Positions 36,292-43,676 of a stretch of DNA of 53,300 nt are shown one piece after another. Source of the DNA: Thioclava dalianensis (GTDB lineage Bacteria; Pseudomonadota; Alphaproteobacteria; Rhodobacterales; Rhodobacteraceae); contig NZ_JHEH01000023.1 of NCBI RefSeq assembly GCF_000715505.1, forward strand, positions 1-53,300. Reading direction: 5' to 3'. The translations under genes were made by a program, and so were the position numbers. The notes beneath the pieces were generated by a model. It did not search any database. It was not told where the DNA came from and was given only the letters and a program-made list of their open reading frames with translations. The stretch's first letter is position 1. Every line of letters starts with the position of its first letter.

Positions 36292-36678
36292 CTACCCCAT
36301 CGCATAGGCGCGGGCGGTGAACCATATGGGCCAATCTATCGCGTTTTGACCGCGACTGAACAGGTTGCGGCCTCGGTTCGGGTTGATCCCGATTTTGCGC
36401 CATGCTTCTCCGCGCGAGGTCAGGCCATAACGCATAGCGATCGTGTCGATCAGGAGGGATAGATCATCAGGATCTGCGGGCATGTCGCTCGGGCGGCTGC
36501 TCATGATCTTCCGGGCCCGGCTCTTGGCATCGGCCATATCGTTCGGCTCGACCGGGCTGATGATGACCTGATTGCGCAGTTCGATCATATGCTTGCCGGG
36601 GGCGTGGTCAGCCATCGAACGGCGGAAGATCATCGCGCGGGCCAGATGCGGGATGGCGTCTTCGTTCAGCTGGTGCAT
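36292..36678 (-). CDS. Hypothetical early protein
   Basis: 128 residues, unrecognised. Mixed helix, with DPDDLSLLIDTIAMRYGLTS and GEAWRKIGINPNRGRNLFSR in the second half, a helix-turn-helix-like arrangement that could contact DNA (for instance a late activator). That is only a suggestion from position at the end of the early operon. The ribosome site AGGAG is 12 bases before ATG, rather far. Confidence 0.6.
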   Translation of the reverse strand: MHQLNEDAIPHLARAMIFRRSMADHAPGKHMIELRNQVIISPVEPNDMADAKSRARKIMSSRPSDMPADPDDLSLLIDTIAMRYGLTSRGEAWRKIGINPNRGRNLFSRGQNAIDWPIWFTARAYAMG

Positions 36679-36692
36679 GTTAGCTGTCGCTC

Positions 36693-36869
36693 CTAGTCTG
36701 ACTGAGCGTCACGCCATAGATTGCGCAACTGACCCTGTGATTTCTTTATCAGCGCCTCAACGCCATCGACCAGAGCGCCGCGCCATCTGAGGCGTCCGAT
36801 TATCCGCTGTGCCGCCCGAAGGTGGTGCAATAGCGTTTCCAAATCCTCTTCGCGCTCACGGTCAATCAT
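36693..36869 (-). CDS. Small helical protein
   Basis: 58 residues, starting MIDREREEDLETLLHHLRAA and ending RNLWRDAQSD. Predicted all-helical and rich in charged residues. Its ATG overlaps the upstream stop as ATGA (36869-36866), and its TAG stop leads into the ribosome site of the next gene. The overlap and the otherwise empty 187-base gap support it as real. Function unknown. Confidence 0.6.
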   Translation of the reverse strand: MIDREREEDLETLLHHLRAAQRIIGRLRWRGALVDGVEALIKKSQGQLRNLWRDAQSD

Positions 36870-37144
36870 GACATGCTCCGATCTGGCACAATTTCGCTAA
36901 GGCCCGCATCGACCTGATCTTGCCAAGTATCTCTCTCGATACCATCAGCCCCAAGTTGGTGGCGCGGGATACCAGTGACGCGATGAACCTCTCGCAGGGC
37001 ACCGCGCTGGATGGCAAGAAATCGTATAACCGTTTGGTCCGGGCCGGAGGCGAAGTCGATGCCGATGGTCATCTCAGATTTACCGGGCAGGACAGGAGCC
37101 AGAACTGCCGCGCTGGCTGTCGCCAGAAAGGTCCGCCTATCCAT
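36866..37144 (-). CDS. Small protein with twin-arginine-like leader
   Basis: 92 residues. N-terminus MDRRTFLATASAAVLAPVLP has RR, a moderately hydrophobic Ala/Leu core and a possible cut before GKSE, as in Tat or Sec leaders. The following MTIGIDFASGPDQTVI resembles the start of a common small phage protein, so initiation at that Met is an alternative. ATG 37144 is preferred because AGGAGG lies 6 bases before it. It overlaps the Lar-like gene by 8 bases. If exported it would be the only early exported product. Confidence 0.5.
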   Translation of the reverse strand: MDRRTFLATASAAVLAPVLPGKSEMTIGIDFASGPDQTVIRFLAIQRGALREVHRVTGIPRHQLGADGIERDTWQDQVDAGLSEIVPDRSMS

Positions 37145-37685
37145 CACGACCCTCCTTGATTGCGGAGAGGGCGGCGCGGGCGAGCAGCACAGTCATTGTC
37201 AGGCGTGACCATTGAGGGCCTGTCACAGCGCCAAGATTGCCGACCGTTGTAGCTTGCTTCTCAAGGTCGCGCAGCGAGCCCACCAGCGCCTGCACGCGCG
37301 GGTCGGACATGATGTCGTAGGTGCGGGTGTCCCATGCATCCACAGCCTCTTCCATGGTAGTCTTAAACGGCCCCAAAGCCCCGCAGTCGCACTCCACCGC
37401 GAACGAGTTCTTACCGCGACAGAATGCAAGTTCAGTCATCCCGGCGAAGGATGACATACGCGATCCGCAGAAAGGGCAATGCCTGAGATTTGGCGCTTCC
37501 ATCATTTCGTCCGGTTGAACCTTGCCGCTGCCGCGCGGCTCGTGAGTCCATCCGTATTTCTGATACACATGACGGCAGTCGTCACACAGGGGAGATCCGC
37601 ACAAAGATATGCCACAATCCATCACGCATGTGCCAGTGGTCAGCTTTCCACACCCTGCGCAATGCTTGAGATCTGGCGTGCTCAT
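37137..37685 (-). CDS. Lar-like restriction-alleviation protein with extra zinc motifs
   Basis: 182 residues. Residues ~67-121 match the Lar family: LRHCPFCGSRM, then AVECDCGALGPFKTT and EEAVDAWDTR, the usual end. Upstream, residues 9-37 add CAGCGK, CVMDC and CDDCRH, a second zinc-binding region not found in minimal Lar. The C-terminal ~60 residues are helical. Lar of Rac prophage moderates type I restriction. Here a similar role during entry or replication is inferred. The ATG overlaps the upstream stop (ATGA). Confidence 0.7.
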   Translation of the reverse strand: MSTPDLKHCAGCGKLTTGTCVMDCGISLCGSPLCDDCRHVYQKYGWTHEPRGSGKVQPDEMMEAPNLRHCPFCGSRMSSFAGMTELAFCRGKNSFAVECDCGALGPFKTTMEEAVDAWDTRTYDIMSDPRVQALVGSLRDLEKQATTVGNLGAVTGPQWSRLTMTVLLARAALSAIKEGRDG

Positions 37686-37948
37686 GCGTCACCCCCTTCG
37701 CGGCGCGCTCGCAAGATGCGACCGAGATCCATCATCGAGACTTCGACGGCTCCCGCTTCAACCGCGAGTGTCCGCTTGGAAAGCGCGATGTCGAAGTGCT
37801 CATGTCTTGTTCCGGGTTTTTGCAGCCACTTCCGCGCAACTCCGATGCGGTCGGCCATTTCCAAAAGCTCCTCCGTGGTGTCCGCGATCATGTGGCACAT
37901 CTTCATCCGGCCATAGCTGGCGCGCATGTTGTCAACGTAGACGGTCAT
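37682..37948 (-). CDS. DUF4031 family protein
   Basis: 88 residues matching DUF4031 across its length: MTVYVDNMRASYGRMKMCHM, then DTTEELLEMADRIGVARKW, HEHFDIALSKRTLAVEAGAV. The family is common in phages and actinobacteria/proteobacteria and has no known activity. Coupled to both neighbours by ATGA overlaps. Confidence 0.8.
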   Translation of the reverse strand: MTVYVDNMRASYGRMKMCHMIADTTEELLEMADRIGVARKWLQKPGTRHEHFDIALSKRTLAVEAGAVEVSMMDLGRILRARREGGDA

Positions 37949-38634
37949 GCATCACCCCCGATATGAAGTGCCGAAAGGATGGTCTTCTCGTAATCGGCTT
38001 GCGCGGCGGCTTTGGCGGATTCGAGTGATGGATGCTTGCTCCTGCCGTCGAACCAGAAGGTGTTATCGTCCTCGATGACGCTGTTCTCGGCCAGCGCGTC
38101 GTCAAAGATCACATATTCCTCGAAATCGCCGGGAAAAACACAGGGCGCGCGAGCAACGATCCCGAACAGACTGTCAGGATCTTCGACATCAGTCCATTCG
38201 AGAGGCTTCACCTTCACGATCGGCTCTGGCGGGCGGTAATACATTAGGCTCTCGTAGTGCTTTGCCCCGGCCTCGGTGACGCCGTATCCGCTTCCCGCCA
38301 CAATCCCTTCTTCATCGAACAGGCCGGAGCGGAAGTCGCAGAGCTTTCGATTGGTCATGTCGCGCAGGATCGCGCGGGCGATGTCGTAGGTGATTTCGTC
38401 GGAGACGAATGCCTTGATGTTCCAGTAGGTGTCGAAGCGCCCGAAGTCGGCTGGATCGGTCATCATCTTGCCCAGGAGCTTGAGCTCAAGCTGGTCTCTC
38501 CACGGCAAGGCGCGATCAGCCGGCACATAGGGAACGGCTTCATCTGGGTATCGGGTCGTCGCCCAAGTTCCGATGTGGTCCAGTTTCGGATAGCCGCGCC
38601 AGACCAAGATGCGGGAGGGTAGATCATTCGCCAT
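37945..38634 (-). CDS. Hypothetical early protein with VKPLEW module
   Basis: 229 residues from ATG 38634 (AGGAG 7 bases upstream). Residues ~140-229 hold a module common in Rhodobacterales prophages: VKVKPLEWTDVEDPDS, FEEYVIFDD, then SAKAAAQADYEKTILSAL. The adjacent 345-residue protein carries the same module in its middle, pointing to duplication. Residues ~60-130 form a helical domain with EGIVAGSGYGVTEAGAKHYE, reminiscent of winged-helix proteins. Role unknown. Confidence 0.65.
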   Translation of the reverse strand: MANDLPSRILVWRGYPKLDHIGTWATTRYPDEAVPYVPADRALPWRDQLELKLLGKMMTDPADFGRFDTYWNIKAFVSDEITYDIARAILRDMTNRKLCDFRSGLFDEEGIVAGSGYGVTEAGAKHYESLMYYRPPEPIVKVKPLEWTDVEDPDSLFGIVARAPCVFPGDFEEYVIFDDALAENSVIEDDNTFWFDGRSKHPSLESAKAAAQADYEKTILSALHIGGDA

Positions 38635-39661
38635 GGGTGGCTCCTTTCTTGCTGGCGCGGATCTCTTCCGCAAGCTCTTCCCACTCTTCCATCCACTCGT
38701 CGCCATTGCCGGGGTATTCCGTCACTCCAGTTGTGGGATCGCAAGAGCCATGTTCGCGGTGATAGTCATCCGCTCGCTTGTCGATGATCTTGGCGCACCG
38801 CTCGATCACCTCGTCGTCATGCTTGGCCAGCCACGCGGCATCGTCGGCGGTGGTGAGGACTTCAATCGCTGGGTTAATGTGTTCCGCAAAAGTACGCTCC
38901 ATGGCCTGCTCCCATCCAAAGCGCATTGCCTCGTATCTATCGGTTATGTCCCTGTCCTCTAGACCGCACCCCATTCCCATTTCATGGTATTCTGGCTCTC
39001 CATCCAACATGGCAATGGTATCTACTCGCTGCGCCTCCGCCGCCCCGAGAGCCGCAGCGCGCACGGCGGAGGCGGGCTGGAAGTCGATGGTGTGGAGGAT
39101 GCGGGGCTCTACATCTTCTTGCACAAACGACTGCGCTTTCCCCAAGTTCGGCCACGGATCTCCAAGGCAAACTGCGCCACGGTAAACTTGGTAGCCGTGC
39201 CAATCGTGCATGATCGTATAGTCAAAGGCTGTAAGCGTATCAGGGTCTCCATCTACGGGTGCCCACTCCAGCGGCTTCACCACGGCCACCTGCTCGTCGG
39301 TCGCGGCCTTCTCCATCTGGGCTTCGCGTAGCGGGAAACGGCGTTTCGTCTCGCGTTCCGCCGTGTTGGTTGCTTGCTCAATCGAGTGACCGGCGCCGAT
39401 CTCGGTTGCAAAAGTCATCCGTGCGAAAGTTTCCGGGTCCACCTTCGAGGTAGCTACATAGAAGGCTTCCGGCGTAGCGATGCGCTCAATTGCCCGCTCA
39501 AGACGGGAGTTCTTTGCCTCGATGGCTTCGACAGCTGCGAGAACATGCTCGGCGTCATCGTGGGTCATGGTGTAGAGGCTCGGAAAGGTGGTGCGTGGGT
39601 TGTGGCGCGTCAGGATCGCTTTGATCTGGGCGACGAGCTCATACTTCTTCTGGCGCTTCAT
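38624..39661 (-). CDS. Hypothetical early protein with VKPLEW module
   Basis: 345 residues. Helical N-terminus with DAEHVLAAVEAIEAKNSRLE (coiled). The VKPLEWAPVDGDPDTL module lies at ~128-190 and ends FVQEDVEPRILHTI, equivalent to the AKAAAQADYE ending of its neighbour. The C-terminal half is acidic and helical (WMEEWEELAEEIRASKKG). Joined to the upstream gene by ATGA and overlapping the downstream gene by 11 bases. Function unknown. Confidence 0.65.
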   Translation of the reverse strand: MKRQKKYELVAQIKAILTRHNPRTTFPSLYTMTHDDAEHVLAAVEAIEAKNSRLERAIERIATPEAFYVATSKVDPETFARMTFATEIGAGHSIEQATNTAERETKRRFPLREAQMEKAATDEQVAVVKPLEWAPVDGDPDTLTAFDYTIMHDWHGYQVYRGAVCLGDPWPNLGKAQSFVQEDVEPRILHTIDFQPASAVRAAALGAAEAQRVDTIAMLDGEPEYHEMGMGCGLEDRDITDRYEAMRFGWEQAMERTFAEHINPAIEVLTTADDAAWLAKHDDEVIERCAKIIDKRADDYHREHGSCDPTTGVTEYPGNGDEWMEEWEELAEEIRASKKGATHGE

Positions 39662-39849
39662 GATTTCTTCCCCTTCGGAAGCCGGTCATTGATTTCTTGA
39701 TCAGTGAGGTCATCAAGGGCCACGAGCGTTGTGCCGTTGCGATAGACCATGATTGTGCGAACGCCGTTGATCTCGCCTTTGTAATCCGAGTGGGTATGGC
39801 GATAGACAGCATCAAGTTTGCGCTGGCGCGCGAGGTCTGAGGCCTCCAT
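39658..39849 (-). CDS. Small hypothetical protein
   Basis: 63 residues from ATG 39849 (AAGGAG 8 bases upstream, TGATG junction). Contains GVRTIMVYRNGTTLVALDDL and ends DRLPKGKKS. The upstream extension of the frame to 39948 is a shadow. No family recognised. Confidence 0.6.
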   Translation of the reverse strand: MEASDLARQRKLDAVYRHTHSDYKGEINGVRTIMVYRNGTTLVALDDLTDQEINDRLPKGKKS

Positions 39850-40058
39850 CAGATCATCTCCTTCTCGAACAGAACTGTCTCGGGGGCGATGATCATGGCG
39901 AGGCAGCCGCGGGAAAGCTCGTCGCCTTCGACCGGCTCGATTTCGCACTGGCTCTTGGGGATCCAGATATCGCGACCGTCTTCCTCGGTGCGGACACAGA
40001 CCGCGCGCTCGGTCTGGGTCTGGAAGATCACGTTGAGGTCTAGAAGATTGGATTTCAT
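39849..40058 (-). CDS. Small hypothetical protein
   Basis: 69 residues, MKSNLLDLNVIFQTQTERAV to FEKEMI. It has a beta-rich middle (RDIWIPKSQCEIEPVEGDEL) typical of small phage early proteins with a RecT-accessory-like or unknown role. AGGAG lies 8 bases before ATG 40058, which overlaps the upstream stop as ATGA. A much longer frame continues upstream to 40526 but is antisense-shadow sequence with unnatural composition. Confidence 0.6.
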   Translation of the reverse strand: MKSNLLDLNVIFQTQTERAVCVRTEEDGRDIWIPKSQCEIEPVEGDELSRGCLAMIIAPETVLFEKEMI

Positions 40059-40366
40059 GCGTCTTGCTCCTTGTGCGGGTGGTCGGGCCAGCGTGCCCAT
40101 GCGAGCGGCGGGTGATCCTTGGAAAATCGGTTCCAGCGGGCCTCTTTCGGAAGCCAGTTGGAGAGGGTCACGATCCCCTTGGAAGCGGCTGCAATGATCT
40201 GGCCGTGCGGGGCGGCGTTGATCTCGAAATTCCAAACGGATTCGGCGGGCTCGGGCGGCGCGCTGGTGATCCCGGCTGCGTCGATGGCTTCGGCTAGATC
40301 CGTGATCGGGATGGTGTGGCCCAGCGCGCGCAAGGCGCGGGCAAGGGCGATGGCGGGGTTGTTCAT
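40055..40366 (-). CDS. Small hypothetical protein
   Basis: 103 residues from ATG 40366 (AAAGGA 7 bases upstream). N-terminal helices (MNNPAIALARALRALGHTIP, TDLAEAIDAAGIT) followed by FEINAAPHGQIIAAASKGIV. No family recognised. The part before 40366 in the same frame is Arg/His/Pro-rich shadow of the methyltransferase gene and is not included. Confidence 0.6.
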   Translation of the reverse strand: MNNPAIALARALRALGHTIPITDLAEAIDAAGITSAPPEPAESVWNFEINAAPHGQIIAAASKGIVTLSNWLPKEARWNRFSKDHPPLAWARWPDHPHKEQDA

Positions 40367-40377
40367 GGTGCGTCCTT

Positions 40378-41124
40378 TCAGGCTGCGAGTTGGGATTGAT
40401 CGAGGGCGTATCCGCCCCACTGTGCGGCCATGGCTGCGGCCATTCCGGGGAAGAAGCGCGAACGCTCGGTGGCGCGGTTCTCGCCGGGCGATGCGTGATG
40501 CACGCTGGAGCGCGCCGTGGTGCCATCGAGCGTGCCGGTGCGCTGGAGCTGCGGCAGCCCCTTGAGCCAGAGGCATGTGCGCTTGCGCTCGTTGTCGGGG
40601 CCGTCCTCGTCGGTGCCGAAGTGCCATGGCTGTACGCTCTGCGCCTGCGGCTCGAAATTGCGGATCAGCGCCTTCGCATGCCGGTGCATCACGGGGTTCT
40701 CGACGGCGATGCGCTCAATGGGGGCGTTCCAGCAATCCGAAAACAGATCGGCCCCGGCGCGCAGGTGCTGCCAGATCATTTCAAGCTGCTCTTTCTCGGA
40801 CAGGTGTGGCCAGATTGCGGCCTCTTCGTCGGTGCAGTCGGCGGGTGGGTTCTTCGGGGGCCTGTCGAGCCAGCGCACGCCGCTGTTGCACAGGCGGGTG
40901 CAGGGCGGATGCATCACCGCCATCAGATCCCAGCCGTCATTGAGGTAATCGCGCACGTCGCCCGTGATGTGTCGGTTGCTGCGGTCCTCGGCGGGCTTCT
41001 TGTCCACGGACCAAACGTCATGCCCGAGAGCGTCGAAGGCGCGGCGCACGACGCCAGAGCATTCGCAGGCGATCAGGACGCGCAGCGGGCGCTCGGCGGT
41101 GAAACTGAATGCCAGTTGGTTCAT
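40378..41124 (-). CDS. Cytosine-methyltransferase-like protein
   Basis: 248 residues. RVLIACECSGVVRRAF (15-30) fits the AdoMet-binding start of C5 cytosine methylases, MHPPCTRLCNSG (71-82) the catalytic Pro-Cys motif (Cys75), and VENPVMHRHA (141-150) the ENV-type motif. The target-recognition part is short, so this belongs to the compact phage proteins often annotated as DNA cytosine methyltransferase. Activity is not certain. It may protect phage DNA from restriction, which agrees with the Lar-like and MT-A70 genes in the same operon. Begins just after the 28-residue membrane peptide. Confidence 0.7.
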   Translation of the reverse strand: MNQLAFSFTAERPLRVLIACECSGVVRRAFDALGHDVWSVDKKPAEDRSNRHITGDVRDYLNDGWDLMAVMHPPCTRLCNSGVRWLDRPPKNPPADCTDEEAAIWPHLSEKEQLEMIWQHLRAGADLFSDCWNAPIERIAVENPVMHRHAKALIRNFEPQAQSVQPWHFGTDEDGPDNERKRTCLWLKGLPQLQRTGTLDGTTARSSVHHASPGENRATERSRFFPGMAAAMAAQWGGYALDQSQLAA

Positions 41125-41127
41125 CGC

Positions 41128-41214
41128 TCAGATCCCCAGACCGCAAGCAATGAAGCTGCCAGCAATGATGATGATGGCGATCATGAGACCGCCGATGATG
41201 TCCTCGAAGGTCAC
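41128..41214 (-). CDS. 28-residue single-pass membrane peptide
   Basis: GTG start at 41214, overlapping the upstream stop as GTGA and preceded at 7 bases by GGAGGG. The product is TFEDIIGGLMIAIIIIAGSF and eight more residues, almost entirely one membrane helix with a single Cys. It fills exactly the gap between two genes. The strong ribosome site and coupling make translation likely. Possible roles (membrane anchoring, toxin-like or holin-like peptide) are guesses. Confidence 0.5.
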   Translation of the reverse strand: MTFEDIIGGLMIAIIIIAGSFIACGLGI

Positions 41215-41432
41215 TGCGCGCCCTCCACTTGATCGCTTTCGATGCGCTCCCAGCGGGCGCAGAAGGCGCGGAGCCAGTCGGCGCGCTCATGGTTCCGGGC
41301 CTCGATCTGCCGAAGAAGCTGCTCGTCGGCGCTGATCAGTTCGAGGCCATAGGCGGCGCAGTACGCCTCATAGATCTCCGTCAAGCCGTTGAGATCGGTC
41401 GCGCCGTCTATGCTGTGTTTGTTGGTCTGCAT
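41211..41432 (-). CDS. Small hypothetical protein
   Basis: 73 residues, helical (DLNGLTEIYEAYCAAYGLEL, RADWLRAFCARWERIES). AGGAGA lies 6 bases before ATG. First gene after the palindrome-rich region 41433-41568 and therefore probably the first gene of an internally started early transcript. No family known. Confidence 0.6.
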   Translation of the reverse strand: MQTNKHSIDGATDLNGLTEIYEAYCAAYGLELISADEQLLRQIEARNHERADWLRAFCARWERIESDQVEGAQ

Positions 41433-41488
41433 TTCTGTCTCCTGTGACTGTCGGCCTGCGCTGAGCGCCGCCTCATGTCACTTTTCTA

Positions 41489-41505
41489 GTGCGAGAAAAT
41501 CGCAC
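41489..41505. promoter_or_regulatory. Inverted repeat GTGCGA-GAAAA-TCGCAC
   Basis: Perfect 6-base arms with a 5-base spacer in the gap between the genes at 41432 and 41569. It may be an operator or an RNA hairpin in the leader of the 41432 transcript. Ten bases of it (TAGTGCGAGA, with the two preceding bases) also occur in the -10 area of cassette b. Confidence 0.4.
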
Positions 41506-41517
41506 CGTAAACAGAAA

Positions 41518-41536
41518 AGTTGCTAAATTAGCAACT
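41518..41536. promoter_or_regulatory. Operator-like palindrome AGTTGCTAA-A-TTAGCAACT
   Basis: A perfect 9-base inverted repeat around one central base, AT-rich inside a GC-rich genome. The GCAACTAT at its right edge recurs at 46396-46403 in the repressor/Cro switch region. Read leftward it is followed by TTTTC, so a weak terminator is the alternative. The 136-base gap has no coding sequence. Confidence 0.5.
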
Positions 41537-41568
41537 ATTGCTGCACATTGGCGAGCTTGTCGTTCCGC

Positions 41569-41931
41569 TTAAACACAGTTGCCGTATTTAAGTTTTTCCC
41601 ATTTTCGATATTTTGAGATCCCATCAGAGAGGGTGCAGCCCGTTTCAGCCGTGTATGCCTGCTCTCTCTTGCGAGATTTAGCGACAAGCGGGTGCTTGCT
41701 GAGGAAGGCCTCAATTACTCCTGCGCGATAGCGATCCCGCGCCCTCAACCAGATGTCCTCAACGGCACGATGAAGATAGATAAGATCTACTCCATTCCAC
41801 CTGACCGGCTTTTCTGTCCTGATCGAAATGGTTTGGTCTGGAAGGATCTCGACACTGAACGCAAGACGCGCTGTGCGCTGTCCGTTTTCATGCGAGATCA
41901 CAACGTCATCCGGGTAGTAGTATTTAGCCAT
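41569..41931 (-). CDS. Hypothetical early protein
   Basis: 120 residues from ATG 41931 (GGAG 7 bases upstream). Starts MAKYYYPDDVVISHENGQRT, beta-rich in the first half (LAFSVEILPDQTISIRTEKP), helical and basic in the second (VEDIWLRARDRYRAGVIEAF). No family recognised. It overlaps the methyltransferase gene by 8 bases and is the last gene before the internal regulatory gap. Confidence 0.6.
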   Translation of the reverse strand: MAKYYYPDDVVISHENGQRTARLAFSVEILPDQTISIRTEKPVRWNGVDLIYLHRAVEDIWLRARDRYRAGVIEAFLSKHPLVAKSRKREQAYTAETGCTLSDGISKYRKWEKLKYGNCV

Positions 41932-42517
41932 TCTGCGCTCCAAATTTTTCGGTTTGATTTCCCCATGTGACCCAGCCTGCTCGCTTCTGACGGGAGAACA
42001 GCTCGACGCGCGGGACATCAGGTATCAGCCGCTCTGCCTCGATGAATGCCTCGTCAGGTTTGCGGGAATGCTCTCTCACCTTGCCCTCGATCACGGAGCG
42101 CACCGAACGCGAGGTCTTCGGTTTTCCGCGCGTCCCGATCAGATAGGGTTCGCCCGCGCACCGGAAGATGTAGCCGGTCCCGAAGGCGAGCTTGCCGTGG
42201 GTCGTGCGTTTGACCCAATGGCCAGCCGTTTTGAAGGTGAAGCCCCACGCTGCCAGCACATCGAGCCCCTGCGGGATCATTGGATTGGTGATCCATAGCC
42301 AGAGTACGCAGTGGTCAGCCGCAAGCGCATCGCCTACCGGGAGCGCCTTGATCCAATCCAGCCCTTGGCACTCATATTGGCCACGCGCACCCTTCTTGGT
42401 CGCCCCTCGATCTGACCATGTTTCCATCCTCCACGGCGGATCTGCCATGATCATCTGGAAGCCGCCGAACGGTCGCATCTCGATCCATTCGCGGGTGATC
42501 TGGTTAGGATCGATCAT
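41924..42517 (-). CDS. MT-A70 family adenine methyltransferase
   Basis: 197 residues from ATG 42517, coupled to the upstream gene by ATGA. DPPW (26-29) is the catalytic motif of MT-A70/N6-adenine methylases, followed by CVLWLWITNPMIPQGLDVLA and GFTFKTAGHWVKRT, then a C-terminal KPDEAFIEAERLIPDVPRVE and LFSRQKRAGWVTWGN, the usual family ending. Small stand-alone members are frequent in phages and modify adenine in phage DNA, which can block restriction. No partner endonuclease is adjacent. Confidence 0.8.
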   Translation of the reverse strand: MIDPNQITREWIEMRPFGGFQMIMADPPWRMETWSDRGATKKGARGQYECQGLDWIKALPVGDALAADHCVLWLWITNPMIPQGLDVLAAWGFTFKTAGHWVKRTTHGKLAFGTGYIFRCAGEPYLIGTRGKPKTSRSVRSVIEGKVREHSRKPDEAFIEAERLIPDVPRVELFSRQKRAGWVTWGNQTEKFGAQNG

Positions 42518-42726
42518 GTCGCCTCCATCAGGGCGATTGCCTTCTTGATCGGATCGATCCACGCGCCATAAACACCTGGGCGGCGGGCCGCGAGCTTGGT
42601 GTAGAAATTCAGCCATCCGGGCAGATCAGATGCGCGGATCTTGCTGCGCCATGCCCCTTTCGACATGACGGCGGTTTTCAGGTCGCGAGAGATGATCACC
42701 TTGGGTTTGGTTGCGGCGGTCATCAT
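42514..42726 (-). CDS. Small basic protein
   Basis: 70 residues, MMTAATKPKVIISRDLKTAV to IALMEAT. Basic first half, then LPGWLNFYTKLAARRPGVYG. Both ends overlap neighbours as ATGA. Possibly a small partner of the MT-A70 or the PP-loop enzyme, which is inference from tight coupling only. Confidence 0.55.
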   Translation of the reverse strand: MMTAATKPKVIISRDLKTAVMSKGAWRSKIRASDLPGWLNFYTKLAARRPGVYGAWIDPIKKAIALMEAT

Positions 42727-43676
42727 TCACACATCCCGTATTCCGAGGCACAAGCAGGTTCGAACATGGGATACTGACGCCCGCCGCGATCTGTCTTCGC
42801 CCACTCGAATACCTCGTCGGCTCGTGGAAACCGGTATTCTCCAGTTGCGCCTGTTTCTCCGCGCTTCGCTGCTGCCGCGCCTTCCGGTGTCGTATCGCTG
42901 GCGAAGAACGTGGCCGCGCCCCGCTTGGATGCTTCCGCCACAAGAACCTCCCATTCCATGAGCTTCGCGATAGCCTCTGGGTCATGCTGCCCGATCAGCT
43001 TCAACTCGCTCTTTCTGGCATTGATGCATGGCCAGCACCCGACACGGGATGCACCAAGCCCGTAGAGCGGGTTCGGATCGATGCCATGTCGCTCATGCAT
43101 CCAAAAGACCGCATTCCAGCCCCAATGTGCTATCGGCGCGAAATAGATCATGCTTCGCTTCGGCTCGATCCAGCGGACGCGGCGAACGCGCGGCGTGTCA
43201 GCCCGGCGCCTGCTCTCTGCACGGCGGATGCCAAGCCATTGCACCACGTCGCCATGCTCAAGGGCTGGCGTCAAAACATGTTCGACGGGCTCGATCTTGA
43301 GATGCTGCGTGCAGAACTGCGCGCCGGCTGATGGGAAACGTCCTTTCCAGAGGCACAGATCAAGAAACGGATTTCCAGTCGGCTGAATGATATCAAGAGC
43401 CCGTTCTATCCGATCACTTGGCACGCCGTGTTCGGCCCACTTGCGCTGGATGAACGCACGCTTCTTCGCCATGCGCTCGGTGAAGTCTGCGCGAACTGCC
43501 TCAATCTCCGGCCCGCCCGTCTTGCGCGACAAGTCCTTGATGAAATCGACCGTCGCCGGATGCTCATGGCCCGTATCGGCCCAGACCGCGCGGAAAGGGC
43601 GCCCGCGCTCGATTGCAAGGAGGTATGTCGCCGTGCTGTCCTTACCGCCCGAGATGTTGACGATATGCTCGATCAT
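42723..43676 (-). CDS. PP-loop (PAPS-reductase-like) protein
   Basis: 317 residues. SGGKDS at 9-14 is the pyrophosphate-binding loop of the PAPS reductase/adenine nucleotide alpha-hydrolase group, followed by VWADTGHEHP. Cysteines at about 107 and 121 (DLCLWKG, AQFCTQH) and CWPCINARK near 215-218 could ligate an iron-sulphur cluster, as in DndC-like sulphurtransferases. Phage members are common but rarely characterised. Substrate may be DNA, tRNA or a sulphur donor. No dnd or queuosine partners are seen. Coupled to both neighbours by ATGA. Confidence 0.75.
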   Translation of the reverse strand: MIEHIVNISGGKDSTATYLLAIERGRPFRAVWADTGHEHPATVDFIKDLSRKTGGPEIEAVRADFTERMAKKRAFIQRKWAEHGVPSDRIERALDIIQPTGNPFLDLCLWKGRFPSAGAQFCTQHLKIEPVEHVLTPALEHGDVVQWLGIRRAESRRRADTPRVRRVRWIEPKRSMIYFAPIAHWGWNAVFWMHERHGIDPNPLYGLGASRVGCWPCINARKSELKLIGQHDPEAIAKLMEWEVLVAEASKRGAATFFASDTTPEGAAAAKRGETGATGEYRFPRADEVFEWAKTDRGGRQYPMFEPACASEYGMCE

